Notes: generated by a model from the letters alone, not told the origin. Positions 1 through 8,836 are shown, counted from the first letter of the stretch. The stretch is 37,824 nucleotides of DNA from Mesorhizobium sp. (GCA_004020315.1 SAQG01000049.1:1-37824), one strand, 5' to 3'. Translations and numbers: made by a program.

Positions 1-320
1 GGTGCTCACGGCCCGCCGGATACGCACCGTCTGCGGTCTTCACCGGATGCGTACGTTTTTGCAGCATATTCTCGCAGACAAATGCTGTGCGATTGCCGAA
101 CAGCCCGCGTCCGTCTCCCAGAGGGCGCGGGCTATGATCTTTCCTGGCTTTACTTTCTGGCGGTTCTTCAGTCCGCATTGACGAGAGAACCGTCAGGGAG
201 CTGGCGCAGCGAAGGTACATGGGGAACGGCGTTGGCATCGAACGCCCAAGACGTGAGCAGGCACGATTTTCTTCAAAACCTAAGCGGGATCGCCCACAAC
301 GTCATCAGGTGCCCGTGCGT
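1..320. other. Left-edge non-coding stretch
   Basis: I see no convincing gene here; the plus-strand ORF that crosses it is antisense to the histidine kinase that follows. Two structures stand out. One is a terminator-like hairpin at 21-60 (separate entry). The other is an inverted repeat with perfect 8-bp arms, AGCCCGCG at 102-109 and CGCGGGCT at 126-133, with no T-run on either side. The stretch lies downstream of the minus-strand kinase. Confidence 0.5.
21..60 (+). terminator. Candidate intrinsic terminator
   Basis: TACGCA (21-26) pairs with TGCGTA (48-53), and CCG (27-29) can pair with CGG (44-46) across a one-base bulge. Five Ts follow at 56-60. The orientation suits a plus-strand gene ending left of the window, which is not visible. 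The imperfect stem keeps confidence modest. Confidence 0.4.
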
Positions 321-1388
321 CTATCTCATTGGCGCTGACGAAGCTGGCTCCGAAGAAAGGTGGGAAAGTAGACCACGGATCGAGAAACGCAGGCCGTCCG
401 GTGCGAAGATAAGATCAGGAGGCTCTCCAAACAGGCTGGTCAAAGCGGCGCGCATATACCGTGTCCCATATCCAACTCGCGAGGGTTCGACGACCGGCGG
501 TCCCCCCGATTCTGTCCACCTCAGCGTCAACGTTGGTTCCGAGCTCAAGGCGACCTTCCATTCCAAACGAATCCTGCCTTCGGGCTGGGATAAGCCACCA
601 TATTTAATGGCGTTTGTCGCAAGTTCATGAAGGCAGAGGGCGAGGGTTGTGCCAGCCTCGCGCGAAAGCAGCACCTCAGGCCCTTCAATGATAATACCGC
701 TTTGTCCTTCCGAGCGGTACGGCGCAAGGATCGCATTCGCGACATCCATCAAAGGCACCGTCTCACCTCCTGCAGCAAAGACCGCAGAATGAACATTCGA
801 CAAGGCTCTCAATCGTCCTTTGAAGTCTTCTGCGAGGCCGTCTGCCGAGGTTGCGCCGCGCCGCGTCATCTCGAAGATAGATACGACGCTTGCAAGGATG
901 TTTTTCACCCGATGATTGAGCTCGAGCCGAAGCTCTGTCTCCCGCTCAAGGTAATCGCGCACGTCGCGCTGACGGGCTCTGGTGAGGAGTGCGGACTGGA
1001 TGCCGCTTATCAGTTCCAGCGCCGCCACGGGACGTTGATAGAATATCTGGCGTGAACGTGGCCAGGCGGCACTCAGGGCCGTCTGAATGCGCGACTGGGA
1101 CGCCGCACGGTCGAGAAGGACTACGATGGGGATTTCCGACCAGTTCGGCTGGTGTTGAAGGAATCTGGCGATTGTAGCGATTGCCGTTGGATCTAGGGCT
1201 TCATGCGTAACGACAAGCACTCCGGGGGAATCTGTAAGCAGATTCTCCAAATCTGCGGTGTTGGCCGTTTTGGCCTGAACGCCGCGCTCTTGCAGCAGGG
1301 AGGCCATGTAGGCAGCATCCTTGCGGTAGGGCGCCAAAATCAGCACCCAGTCGAGTGTTCCCAGACCGCTCTGCTCGATGTCGCTCAC
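321..1388 (-). CDS. HWE/HisKA_2-family sensor histidine kinase with N-terminal pseudo-receiver
   Basis: 355 aa, cytoplasmic, no membrane segment. Residues about 13-135 look like a degenerate receiver fold (hydrophobic strands around 14-19, 57-61 and 87-92) without the usual acidic pair, so it is probably a non-phosphorylated sensor or partner domain. The catalytic half begins with LNHRVKNIL, whose His159 is the predicted phospho-acceptor. It continues with an N box, HELATNAIKYGGLS (254-267), and the G-box elements ESGGPP (293-298) and GYGT (306-309). This layout is typical of HWE/HisKA_2 kinases, common in Rhizobiales, which often phosphorylate a stand-alone receiver. The GTG start overlaps the TGA of the KaiC-like gene (GTGA at 1385-1388), so the two are translationally coupled and probably act together. 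No response regulator is adjacent. The kinase class is secure; input and target are unknown. Confidence 0.88.
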   Translation of the reverse strand: MSDIEQSGLGTLDWVLILAPYRKDAAYMASLLQERGVQAKTANTADLENLLTDSPGVLVVTHEALDPTAIATIARFLQHQPNWSEIPIVVLLDRAASQSRIQTALSAAWPRSRQIFYQRPVAALELISGIQSALLTRARQRDVRDYLERETELRLELNHRVKNILASVVSIFEMTRRGATSADGLAEDFKGRLRALSNVHSAVFAAGGETVPLMDVANAILAPYRSEGQSGIIIEGPEVLLSREAGTTLALCLHELATNAIKYGGLSQPEGRIRLEWKVALSSEPTLTLRWTESGGPPVVEPSRVGYGTRYMRAALTSLFGEPPDLIFAPDGLRFSIRGLLSHLSSEPASSAPMR

Positions 1389-2824
1389 GTCTCAGGCAGA
1401 GGATTATACGCAACAACCGACACACCGGAACTCGCTATGAAGAGTTCCCGGACATCGAGGTCATGCGGGCCGTGGCGCTTTTTTACCACCGTGATATTGC
1501 GCCTTAGCCGACCCTCATGCTCGGCCATGCGAAGAAGAAGCACAGTGTCGCCGAGAAAGCTCACATCCACGTCGATCCCGACATTTTGTCCGAGCAATCC
1601 ATGTTGAGCGACAATGAGCATGGTCAACACGTCCGCACGCGCGAGATGTTTGAGGAGAGACTGGATGTCGAGCACCGCTTTCTCGCGGTGGGGGAGCGAA
1701 TTGAGATAGCCGGTGAAGCTGTCAATCACCACAACGCGTGTATTATTGCGGCTGACCACTTGCTGCACGATCTGGCCGAACTCGCCCGGCGAGATCTCGT
1801 TCGGGCTGAAATCGTAGATGACGAGTTGACCGTCCTTGTGGAACTGCCGCAGATCCATCCCCAAGCCCTCGGACCGCCGAAAAAACGTCTCCAGCCGCTC
1901 CTCGAACAGGAAGAGCGCAACGCTCTCGCCCCGCTGGAGAGCAGCTGTGGCGTAAAGCGACGACATCGTTGACTTGCCAGTCCCGGACTGACCAATCACG
2001 AGCGTTATCGTTCCCGATTCCTGACCCCCGCCAAACATCTCGTCGAGAGCGTCAACCCCGGATTTGATCAGTTGCGGCTTAACGACTTCGGGAGCCGACC
2101 CAGGCACAATCCTCGGAAACACGACGACGCCTTCGCCCTCGCGAATGGCCATGTCGTGATAACCGTCGGCAAACGGCACGCCCCGCATCTTACTGACTTC
2201 GATACGCCGGCGTACCGCGCCATAATCCTCGAGCGATTTATCAAGCCGAATTACGCCGTGGGCAATGCCCTCGATCTCTTCGCCATTGTGATCGCCCCCG
2301 CTGGTTTGTGTATCGAGCAGAACCGCCACAATGCCCCGCTTGGCCAGGAAGGCCTTGAAGCCAATCAGTTCGCGGCGAAACTTCGGCGTGTCGCCAGTGA
2401 TCAGCCGGATTTCGAGGAGGGAATCGTAAACCAGCCTATGTGGTTTGTGTTCTTCGATCGCGCGTTCGATCGCCTTGCGTGTTTCATCCAACCGAAGGTC
2501 TGCGGTCTGGAAAATGGTCTGATCAGCCGCGCCACTCACTGTATCTGACGCTGAAAGCTCTTCGACGCGAATTCCGTCGAGTGTCCAGCCGTGTGAAGAT
2601 GCGATCGCCTGAAGTTCGGAGGCAGTTTGCGAAAGACTGACATAGATGCAGCGTTCACCGGCCGCCACTCCGGCGCGCAGAAATTGCAAAGCTGCGGTTG
2701 TCTTGCCTGCCCCTGGATCGCCCTGCACGATGTAAAAGTTCGAAGCGGGCAGCCCACCGCGAAGAATTTCGTCCAAGCCGGCAATACCGGAACTCACAAC
2801 GGGCTGCCTCTTTCGGTCTGTCAT
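1385..2824 (-). CDS. KaiC-like double RecA/RAD55-type ATPase
   Basis: 479 aa from an ATG at 2824 preceded by GAGGG; an upstream TTG at 2842 in the same frame is less likely. There are two KaiC domains in tandem. The first has Walker A GDPGAGKTT at about 35-43 and the second has GQSGTGKST at about 278-286. Cyanobacterial KaiC uses adjacent Glu residues for hydrolysis. Domain 2 keeps an FEE motif at about 307-309, while domain 1 reads LSQT at the equivalent site (about 64-67), so its hydrolysis may be weak or altered. Such proteins in proteobacteria pair with histidine kinases and are linked to stress or timing signalling rather than to a proven clock. No kaiB or kaiA lies in the window. The gene is first in a two-gene minus-strand operon with the HWE kinase and is divergent from the PAS hybrid kinase at 3121. 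Confidence 0.88.
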   Translation of the reverse strand: MTDRKRQPVVSSGIAGLDEILRGGLPASNFYIVQGDPGAGKTTAALQFLRAGVAAGERCIYVSLSQTASELQAIASSHGWTLDGIRVEELSASDTVSGAADQTIFQTADLRLDETRKAIERAIEEHKPHRLVYDSLLEIRLITGDTPKFRRELIGFKAFLAKRGIVAVLLDTQTSGGDHNGEEIEGIAHGVIRLDKSLEDYGAVRRRIEVSKMRGVPFADGYHDMAIREGEGVVVFPRIVPGSAPEVVKPQLIKSGVDALDEMFGGGQESGTITLVIGQSGTGKSTMSSLYATAALQRGESVALFLFEERLETFFRRSEGLGMDLRQFHKDGQLVIYDFSPNEISPGEFGQIVQQVVSRNNTRVVVIDSFTGYLNSLPHREKAVLDIQSLLKHLARADVLTMLIVAQHGLLGQNVGIDVDVSFLGDTVLLLRMAEHEGRLRRNITVVKKRHGPHDLDVRELFIASSGVSVVAYNPLPET

Positions 2825-3120
2825 GTCCGCCCTCGTGTCCAACAGGCTGGAAGCGTTAGCCCGTCATTGGGTCTCAAATGCGTTCGAAAGTATGCGATCG
2901 GGCAGACCGTTGGCCGCTTGGCTGAGGAGCCTCATTTTTCCGAGCTCATTTCTGTAATCGCCGCGCCGGTCCGAGGCAAGTATTCAGCCCGACTCTTTTG
3001 AATGGGATGCGGAGCCGGCAAGTACGTGAGCCGTGCGCCATTGCGGTTCCTTCACCCTGCTCTTGAACGTGCCTGGAACCAATGCCGCGCGATGGCATTC
3101 TATATCGTTCAGCCAAGTAG

Positions 3121-5052
3121 ATGGACGGGGGAATGATTCAAAGAAACACCGATACCGCCGACGAGCATCGTTATCGCATTCTCGTCGAGGCCGTCACCGA
3201 CTACGCGATTTTTATGCTGGACCCATCCGGGATCGTGACGAGCTGGAACGCAGGCGCCGAGCGGTTCAAAGGCTATTCGTCCAGCGAGATCATCGGTCAG
3301 CATTTCTCACGCTTTTATACGGATGAGGATCGGGAAATCGGTCTGCCCATGCGGGCTCTGGAAATAGCGGCCCGGGAGGGCAAGTTTGAGAGCGAAGGCT
3401 GGCGGGTCCGCCGAGACGGTACTCGTTTCTGGGCTCATGTCGTAATTGATCCGATCCGCGACCCAAGCGGAAAGTTGACCGGGTTCGCCAAAGTCACCCG
3501 TGATCTTACCGAGCGAAAGAAGGCAGAGGAGGAGCTCCGCAAAAGCCAGGAGCAGTTTCAACGTCTGGTGCAGGGCGTGACGGACTATGCGATCTATATG
3601 CTCGACCCTGAAGGGCTAATAACGAGCTGGAACTTGGGCGCAGAGCGCATCAAAGGGTATTCGGCCGATGAAATAATCGGCAAGCACTTTTCGCAGTTCT
3701 TTACGGCGGAAGATCGCGAGCGGGGCTATCCGCAGAGTGCACTGGAAACCGCTGCTCGTGATGGACGAGTTGAACGGGAAGGCTGGCGGATACGCAAGGA
3801 CGGCACCAGGTTCTGGTCACACGTGGTCATCGACGCAATTCGGGACGAGGACGGCAAGATCCTGGGTTTTGCCAAGGTCACGCGCGACATCACCGAACGC
3901 AAGAAGGCGCAGGAGTCTTTGGATCAGGCGCGTGAGGCTCTGTTCCATTCACAAAAGATGGACGCGATCGGTAAGCTGACGGGGGGCGTCGCTCACGATT
4001 TTAACAATCTGCTGATGGCGGTTCTGGGTAGCCTTGCGTTGCTTCGCAAAAGGCTGCCCGACGATCCACAGCTATTGCGTCTCCTCGACAATGCTGTGCT
4101 TGGCGCACAACGAGGCGCGTCATTGACGCAGCGCATGCTGGCTTTTGCCCGGCGGCAGCAACTCGATCCCAAGCCTGTCGATCTTATTGGCCTGATACAG
4201 GGGATGAAGGAGTTGTTGGAGCGGTCGTTAGGCTCGAGGGCGACTATAGAGACCAGATTCCCGCTTTCGCTCAACCCGGTGATGGTTGACGAAAGCCAAA
4301 TCGAACTCGCACTGCTTAATCTTTGCGTCAACGCCAGGGACGCAATGGCTGACGGTGGGACGGTCTTGATCTCCGCACGGGAGGAAAGCATCGGCCAAAG
4401 TCATGATGCTGGCTTGGCACCAGGCCAATATGTCTGCCTCTCGATAACTGACACCGGCGAAGGGATGGACGAGGAAACGCTTGCCCGCGCGACTGAACCC
4501 TTCTTTACGACAAAAGGCGTTGGCAAGGGAACAGGGCTGGGTCTGTCGATGGTGCATGGGATGATGGAACAGATGGGCGGGCGCCTGGTTCTCAGGAGCC
4601 GCGAGGGAGCAGGCACGACCGCGGAAATGTGGCTGCCGTTGGCTACCGCGACCTCAGATATAGCGCACGAGCAGGACGTGCTTAGCCAGCCGACCACCGA
4701 GCCGGCCCCGCTGCGAATCCTGGCGGTGGATGACGATGCCCTGGTGCTGTTGAATACAGCTGCGATGCTTGAGGATCTTGGGCACTCTGTTGCGGAAGCC
4801 CATTCGGCGGCAGCAGCTCTTAGCCTGTTGGAAGAGCAGCCGTTCGACCTCGTCATAACGGACCACGCGATGCCGAAGATGACTGGCCTACAGCTGTTCG
4901 ATGCAATCAAGGATAAGTGGCCGAATACTCCCGTAATCATAGCGACGGGCTACGCTGAACTGCCGGACGCGCGGGAGATGAAGGTTCTCAGCAAGCCTTT
5001 CACAGAACACGATTTAGCGAACGCGATAGCCTCTTCTACCAGTGCTGTCTAA
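3121..5052 (+). CDS. PAS-PAS hybrid sensor histidine kinase/response regulator
   Basis: 643 aa, soluble. Two PAS domains (about 20-133 and 148-263) are so alike that they must be a recent internal duplication: both carry TDYAI, LDP, TSWN, GAER, KGYS, FAKVTRD and TERKKA at matching spacing. The HisKA domain has GGVAHDFNNLL with phospho-acceptor His292. The ATPase domain has NARDAM (404-409), DTGEGMD (444-450), and FFTTK and GTGLGL (461-475). A C-terminal receiver begins at about 531 with VDDD and has Asp581 in the phosphorylation site. No membrane segment is seen, so the signal is probably intracellular (redox, light or a small ligand). ATG 3121 has no clear ribosome site; an in-frame ATG at 3133 directly follows GGGGGA and is possible. 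It is divergent from the KaiC-kinase operon across 296 bp, which suggests shared signalling. Confidence 0.92.
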   Translation: MDGGMIQRNTDTADEHRYRILVEAVTDYAIFMLDPSGIVTSWNAGAERFKGYSSSEIIGQHFSRFYTDEDREIGLPMRALEIAAREGKFESEGWRVRRDGTRFWAHVVIDPIRDPSGKLTGFAKVTRDLTERKKAEEELRKSQEQFQRLVQGVTDYAIYMLDPEGLITSWNLGAERIKGYSADEIIGKHFSQFFTAEDRERGYPQSALETAARDGRVEREGWRIRKDGTRFWSHVVIDAIRDEDGKILGFAKVTRDITERKKAQESLDQAREALFHSQKMDAIGKLTGGVAHDFNNLLMAVLGSLALLRKRLPDDPQLLRLLDNAVLGAQRGASLTQRMLAFARRQQLDPKPVDLIGLIQGMKELLERSLGSRATIETRFPLSLNPVMVDESQIELALLNLCVNARDAMADGGTVLISAREESIGQSHDAGLAPGQYVCLSITDTGEGMDEETLARATEPFFTTKGVGKGTGLGLSMVHGMMEQMGGRLVLRSREGAGTTAEMWLPLATATSDIAHEQDVLSQPTTEPAPLRILAVDDDALVLLNTAAMLEDLGHSVAEAHSAAAALSLLEEQPFDLVITDHAMPKMTGLQLFDAIKDKWPNTPVIIATGYAELPDAREMKVLSKPFTEHDLANAIASSTSAV

Positions 5053-5551
5053 GCCGCCAACCGCATTGGTCGAACATCGGGGACGCGTAGTCGAGCTGCC
5101 CACATTCACAGCCGTGGGCTGCAAGATGAGATGGTGCCTTCATCTTGGCCCAGCGAGTTGAGAATGACGTACCAATGGTGACTGAGACAGAGGTCATGCC
5201 GGCCCGGTATTCGTCATGTCGATGACTTGACTATCGAGGGAGTTGCTGGCGCTGTTGGAGCTTTCATCTGGTCGGCGATCCGCCTACGGGAAATCGGCAG
5301 GGGGCCGGGGTGTATGACTAGCGGCGGCCATGGGAAGACCGGCGATGGTCATCCCGGTGAAGCCTATTTCTCGACGCCCAACTATGGTTCGAGTCCTTCA
5401 GAACTGGCAGCCGAAAGGCTCCCGGAATCAAAGCGCCGGCGCGTCAAACTCCGCACCGGCGCGTGAGTCTCTACGACCAATCCTTGCTTGGTCAGAGCCG
5501 ATTGATCTTCGCGGGCCGGCGTAGACAGGGCGAGCGATTTGCGCCGTCCGC
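5053..5551. other. Intergenic stretch between convergent genes, no convincing gene
   Basis: The kinase at 3121 and the esterase at 5552-6697 converge on this ~500-bp stretch. The plus-strand ORFs of 60-80 codons (for example from TTG 5227) lack a ribosome site and resemble nothing I recognise. Visible structures are small dyads only: GCCCAC/GTGGGC near 5097-5125 and CGCCGG/CCGGCG near 5433-5460. None has a T-run, so no terminator is called. Confidence 0.4.
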
Positions 5552-6697
5552 CTAGCGCATCAGGCCCGCTGCCCGCAGGGCATCCTCAATGATCTTCTTC
5601 ACGCCGGGCTGGCCCAATTGATGGATGGCAGTCGGCTGCGGGGGCTTCGTCTTCGCATTTTGTACACCTGGCGCCGATGACCAGGGTAGTGGCCGGCAGC
5701 TGGTGGGCACTTGTGGGCTCGATATCCGGGAGGCGCTTTCCTCCGTGGCCGCGATCCCCCAGAACTGCGCGATCTCGCGTGTGGAGGAGATGCCGACATC
5801 AATCATATAAGGTCCCGGAGCGCCAAGGCCGTTGCCGAGCGGCGTACCATGGCCCATCCCGGCGATGATGTTGATTTCGATCAAGGCCTCTCCCGCGCCG
5901 TTACGCCAGACCTGCTTTGCGTGCGGTCCGGCAACTTCGCGATGCGTCGGCGCTTTCTCGAGCCGGTGGACGCCCCGCCATTGGCCTGCGATCGCTTCCG
6001 CGTTGGAAGGCGAAACCGTGTGGTCAGCGGCACCGTGCCAAATCGAGATCCTCGGCCACGGTCCCTGATGATCCGATGCGTCGCGGAGGGCCCGTTGCAG
6101 ATCCTGTTCCGATGGACCGCCGTGGCCGCGCATGCGATCGAAGGCCTCCGGGATTGTCGTTGCGCTGCCGTAGGGCAGGCCGGCAATGAACGCACCGCCG
6201 GCAAACACTTCCGGATAGGTCGCCAGCATGGCCGCCGCCATTGCGCCTCCGGCCGAGAGGCCGGTGATGAAGATTCGCCTTCGGTCGAGACCGTGGGTGA
6301 CGACCATCGTCTCGATCATCTGGCGAATCGAAAGCGCCTCGCCCGAACCACGCCTGGTGTCGCCAGGCTGGAACCAGTTGAAACAGAGGTTCGGATTGTT
6401 GCCACGTTGCTGTTCGGGAAAGAGGAGCGCGAAGCCAGCCTCGTCGGCGAGTTGGGACCAGCCGGAATGATGGTCATAGCCGGCCGCGTTCTGTGTGCAG
6501 CCATGCAGCACGACAACGACTGGGGCGCCCTTAGATAGGCCATTAGGAATGTAGACCTTCGCTCCCAACCCGCCGGGATTGGTACCGAAGTCGGCCAGCG
6601 TCTGGAGGTGGTCTGACGCGCCGAGGTCGGCGGGATGTGCGGCATGTCGCGCCTGCAGCGCGGCGAGGCGGGCAATGGTATCGGAGATTTTTCGCAA
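5552..6697 (-). CDS. PHB-depolymerase-type esterase (alpha/beta hydrolase)
   Basis: 381 aa from a TTG at 6697, giving an N-terminus MRKISDTIARL that fits this family; AGGGA lies about 8 nt upstream. A longer in-frame ATG version (6784) adds 29 residues with no family character. The fold is an esterase of the polyhydroxybutyrate depolymerase family: HGCTQ (65-69) forms the oxyanion-hole region, GLSAGG carries nucleophile Ser148, Asp225 lies in HGAADHTV, and His283 lies in GMGHGTP. Family members cleave poly-3-hydroxybutyrate or short-chain and feruloyl-type esters. No signal peptide is seen, so action on intracellular polymer or a soluble ester is likely. The C-terminal tail (about 315-381) is proline-rich and then ends in a short predicted helix. 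It stands alone between the signalling block and the pip cluster. Substrate not determinable. Confidence 0.88.
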   Translation of the reverse strand: MRKISDTIARLAALQARHAAHPADLGASDHLQTLADFGTNPGGLGAKVYIPNGLSKGAPVVVVLHGCTQNAAGYDHHSGWSQLADEAGFALLFPEQQRGNNPNLCFNWFQPGDTRRGSGEALSIRQMIETMVVTHGLDRRRIFITGLSAGGAMAAAMLATYPEVFAGGAFIAGLPYGSATTIPEAFDRMRGHGGPSEQDLQRALRDASDHQGPWPRISIWHGAADHTVSPSNAEAIAGQWRGVHRLEKAPTHREVAGPHAKQVWRNGAGEALIEINIIAGMGHGTPLGNGLGAPGPYMIDVGISSTREIAQFWGIAATEESASRISSPQVPTSCRPLPWSSAPGVQNAKTKPPQPTAIHQLGQPGVKKIIEDALRAAGLMR

Positions 6698-7096
6698 TGG
6701 GGCCGTCCCTGTTGTGACGCCCGGAATGGACGGCAATCTGTGCAACGCGCGGTCAGCAATATCGTTGCTGCACTGCACAATCACAAGAGAGCGCGGCGGG
6801 AGATGGAGTCCGGCCGACCCTCTGGGGCGGCCGCGAGTAGACGTCTTCAGCCTCGACTAGCTGTGAGATGGAGCGCGTCTTCGTCGTCACACTGCTTGCC
6901 GCCTAAGGCTGCCGCCGAAACGATTTCGCTGCGGCCAGGATAGCGCTCATGCATTAGCCCTAAAATTGTGTAGCCCTTAGGTGGCCAATTGACAGCCATC
7001 GACGTGAAATGGGATCCCGGCGCCAAGCAGTTGATCGGGGGGAGACTGCCCCTGTGCCGGACCCAGATGGGCGTCCCGATGCTTGCCGGTTGCTCC
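6698..7096. other. Intergenic stretch with a repeat remnant
   Basis: About 400 bp upstream of the esterase and downstream of the left hydrolase of the pip cluster. It contains the left copy of the ~70-bp repeat described separately (7004-7071). The surrounding ORFs (for example minus strand 6847-7218) span the repeat, overlap a real gene and look like noise or insertion-element debris. No promoter is assigned. Confidence 0.4.
7004..7071 (+). repeat. Degenerate ~70-bp direct repeat, left copy
   Basis: Begins GTGAAATGGGATC and contains GCCAAGC, GTTGATCGGGG and GTGCCGGACC in the same order and strand as the copy at 15058-15128, with a few substitutions and small indels. It ends about 25 bp before the stop of the left pip gene. 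The pair brackets the LuxR/pip/peptide-transporter block. I suspect an insertion-sequence remnant but cannot name the family. Confidence 0.6.
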
Positions 7097-7993
7097 TCAG
7101 TCCTGCGTCTTGAGGAAGTCCGAGACAGTTCGCATGCAGAGTTCCTGCTCCTCGACATGAGGCATGTGGCTCGAATGCTCGAAAAGTACCCATCGAATAC
7201 CCGGGACGCCCTCCACATAGGGCCGGACTACCTCTGGCGTGGCCTCGTCATGGCGGCCCGAAATCAGCAGTGTCGGCACCGCGATGTCGGGCAGCCGGTC
7301 CTCGATGGTCCAGTCCTTCATCGTGCCGATTACGTGGAATTCGGTAGGACCGTTCATGTTGCGGTAGACCGTGTTGTCCCCGTCCATGATGGCGAAGGTA
7401 CGCGCCACCTCTGGCGGCCATGGCACGACCCGGCAGACATGTCGGTCGTAGAACACGCGCGAGGCTGCTACATATTCAGGATCGGTAACCGTGCCGGCGA
7501 CCTCGTGCCGCGTGAGCGTAGCCTGGACGTCGGCGGGCAGTTCACGGCGCAGCCGATTGGCCTCGGACACCCAAGTGCGCATATTTGCCGGCGAGTTGGC
7601 GATCACCAGGGCCTTGAGGCCCTGCGGCCGGCGCACAGCATGCTCGGCGCCGAGCATGCCGCCCCAGGACTGGCCAAGGAAGGCGTAACGCCGCTCGATC
7701 CCGAGCGACCGCAACAGCGTATCGAGTTCGTCCAGGAACAGATCGACGGTCCAGAAGTCGGGTCCCTTCTCCGGTAGCCGAGTGGAGTTGCCATTTCCAA
7801 GCTGGTCGTAGTGTATCACGGCCCGGCCATCGAGAGCCGCGATGTCTTTGAAAGTGTCGACATAATCGTGGGTGCAGCCTGGTCCCCCATGGGCGACCAC
7901 CAGGGGGAGCCTCGCCGAATCTAGGTTGCCGGCGATGCGGTACCAGGTGCGGTAGCCGCGAAACGCGACATGGCCTTCCCTCGCTTCCGTCAC
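7097..7993 (-). CDS. pip: Proline-iminopeptidase-like alpha/beta hydrolase (left paralogue)
   Basis: 298 aa from a GTG at 7993 with a strong AAGGAG seven bases upstream. The upstream ATG at 8023 lies inside the -10 hexamer of the promoter and is rejected. This is a peptidase-S33-type fold: HGGPG oxyanion motif (35-39), GQSWGG with nucleophile Ser109, Asp249 in SGRHDEAT, and His276 in SSHMPH. Family members release N-terminal proline from peptides, though many relatives act on amides or small esters. It has no signal peptide. It lies directly downstream of the LuxR solo and has its own promoter with a lux-type box at 8047-8066. That is the gene order known for plant-responsive LuxR solos and their pip genes. 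Inferred role: processing of a plant-derived peptide or amide, perhaps also removing the inducer. Family is confident, exact substrate is not. Confidence 0.88.
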   Translation of the reverse strand: MTEAREGHVAFRGYRTWYRIAGNLDSARLPLVVAHGGPGCTHDYVDTFKDIAALDGRAVIHYDQLGNGNSTRLPEKGPDFWTVDLFLDELDTLLRSLGIERRYAFLGQSWGGMLGAEHAVRRPQGLKALVIANSPANMRTWVSEANRLRRELPADVQATLTRHEVAGTVTDPEYVAASRVFYDRHVCRVVPWPPEVARTFAIMDGDNTVYRNMNGPTEFHVIGTMKDWTIEDRLPDIAVPTLLISGRHDEATPEVVRPYVEGVPGIRWVLFEHSSHMPHVEEQELCMRTVSDFLKTQD

Positions 7994-8018
7994 GGCGGCT
8001 CTCCTTGTTGCGGCGGGC

Positions 8019-8048
8019 ATCATAGGGCGAGCCTGCCCGAGGCGGCAG
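8019..8048 (-). promoter_or_regulatory. Promoter of the left pip gene
   Basis: On the minus strand, CTGCCG (8048-8043) can serve as a -35 and TATGAT (8024-8019) as a -10, with an 18-nt spacer. The lux-type box ends on the -35. Transcription would start near 8012, leaving a leader of about 20 nt with AAGGAG before GTG 7993. The spacing matches the right pip promoter exactly, which makes it much more credible than either hexamer alone. Confidence 0.65.
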
Positions 8049-8066
8049 CTATGAAAAGTAATAGGG
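8047..8066 (-). promoter_or_regulatory. lux-type box of the left pip gene
   Basis: Minus strand CCCTATTACTTTTCATAGCT fits NNCT-N12-AGNN, the general lux-box pattern, with a CTAT/ATAG dyad. It differs from the box before the right pip gene at only three positions, all pyrimidine exchanges. It lies just past the stop codon of the LuxR gene and overlaps the -35 by two bases, the position for a class II LuxR activator. Confidence 0.75.
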
Positions 8067-8074
8067 TCTCTGGG

Positions 8075-8836
8075 TCAGTTGTCGAGCAGGCGGAAATGCG
8101 CGGCGCGAACGACGGCTTGCGTGCGGTTCCTGGCGCCCAGCTTCCTGGCGGCGGCCGTGAGATGCATGACCACCGTGGGAACCGAGCGCCCTATGACGCG
8201 CGCGATCTCCTTGGCAGAGAGGCCATGTGCCGAATGGCGCAGACACTCGCGCTCACGCTCGGTCAGCGCCGGCAGTCGCGGACTGAGGGTCGAGCGGTTG
8301 TAGTAGGCATAGGCCGCGTCATGGAAGACATGCGCGAGCAGGCCGAACTGGGCGATGCTTCCGGGATCGCACGGAAGATCTTCTCCGGCGCCCAAACGTA
8401 CTCCGGTGACCGTGGCATAGCCGCCGCGCGGCATATGAATGGGGATCGTCACGCCTCGGGTGAGATCGCGCTCTCGCAGATATCGCGCCACCGGCTCCGT
8501 CGTCTCGTTGAGTAGCGCGCGTATTTCCGTGTCGGCTTCATCGTCGTAGTTCCAGGCGAAGGGCACGGAGCTGTGCGCGGCGACGAGTTGCACCGGATCG
8601 ATGCGGAAGTAGCCGCGATCGCACCAATAGTCGTACATGTCGTCATCGATGTTGCGCAGCTTGAGCATCGACGGGATCATAATCGACCCGTCGAGGTCGT
8701 AAGGCACGGGCGTATAGTCGTAGATCAAGGCCTCGTAGCCGAGTCCGCGCATCGCTACGAACGCCTCGTCGATGCAACCGTCCAGGGTGCCATGGCGAGC
8801 GAAACGCCGCCTGATCGTTGTGATTTCGTCCAGCAT
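8075..8836 (-). CDS. LuxR solo of the plant-signal-responsive (PipR/OryR/NesR) type
   Basis: 253 aa from ATG 8836 with GGAAG five bases upstream; an in-frame GTG at 8854 has only a badly spaced site. The N-terminal autoinducer-binding domain (about 10-165) is followed by a GerE-type helix-turn-helix (about 192-248, LTERERECLRHSAHG then LSAKEIARVIGRS). Aligned by eye to TraR with a constant offset, Asp70, Pro71 and Trp85 are kept (Asp80, Pro81, Trp95 here), and a Gly lies in the GVTIP segment. Trp57 and Tyr61, which contact acyl-homoserine lactones, are Met67 and Trp71. Those two changes mark the plant-associated LuxR solos, which answer plant compounds rather than AHLs. No luxI is present. 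Pip-like genes lie on both sides, each with a matching lux-type box. The box at 8868-8887 also overlaps a minus-strand TATAAG (8884-8879) that could be this gene's -10, so autoregulation is possible. Confidence 0.92.
   Translation of the reverse strand: MLDEITTIRRRFARHGTLDGCIDEAFVAMRGLGYEALIYDYTPVPYDLDGSIMIPSMLKLRNIDDDMYDYWCDRGYFRIDPVQLVAAHSSVPFAWNYDDEADTEIRALLNETTEPVARYLRERDLTRGVTIPIHMPRGGYATVTGVRLGAGEDLPCDPGSIAQFGLLAHVFHDAAYAYYNRSTLSPRLPALTERERECLRHSAHGLSAKEIARVIGRSVPTVVMHLTAAARKLGARNRTQAVVRAAHFRLLDN

Noticed and set aside
5384..5400. GGTTCGAGTCC resembling the T-arm of a tRNA
   Set aside because: The flanking bases do not pair as a T-stem and no acceptor or anticodon arm can be built around it.
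8020..8023. ATG start for the left pip gene at 8023
   Set aside because: It lies inside the -10 hexamer TATGAT, has no ribosome site, and GTG 7993 has AAGGAG at ideal distance.
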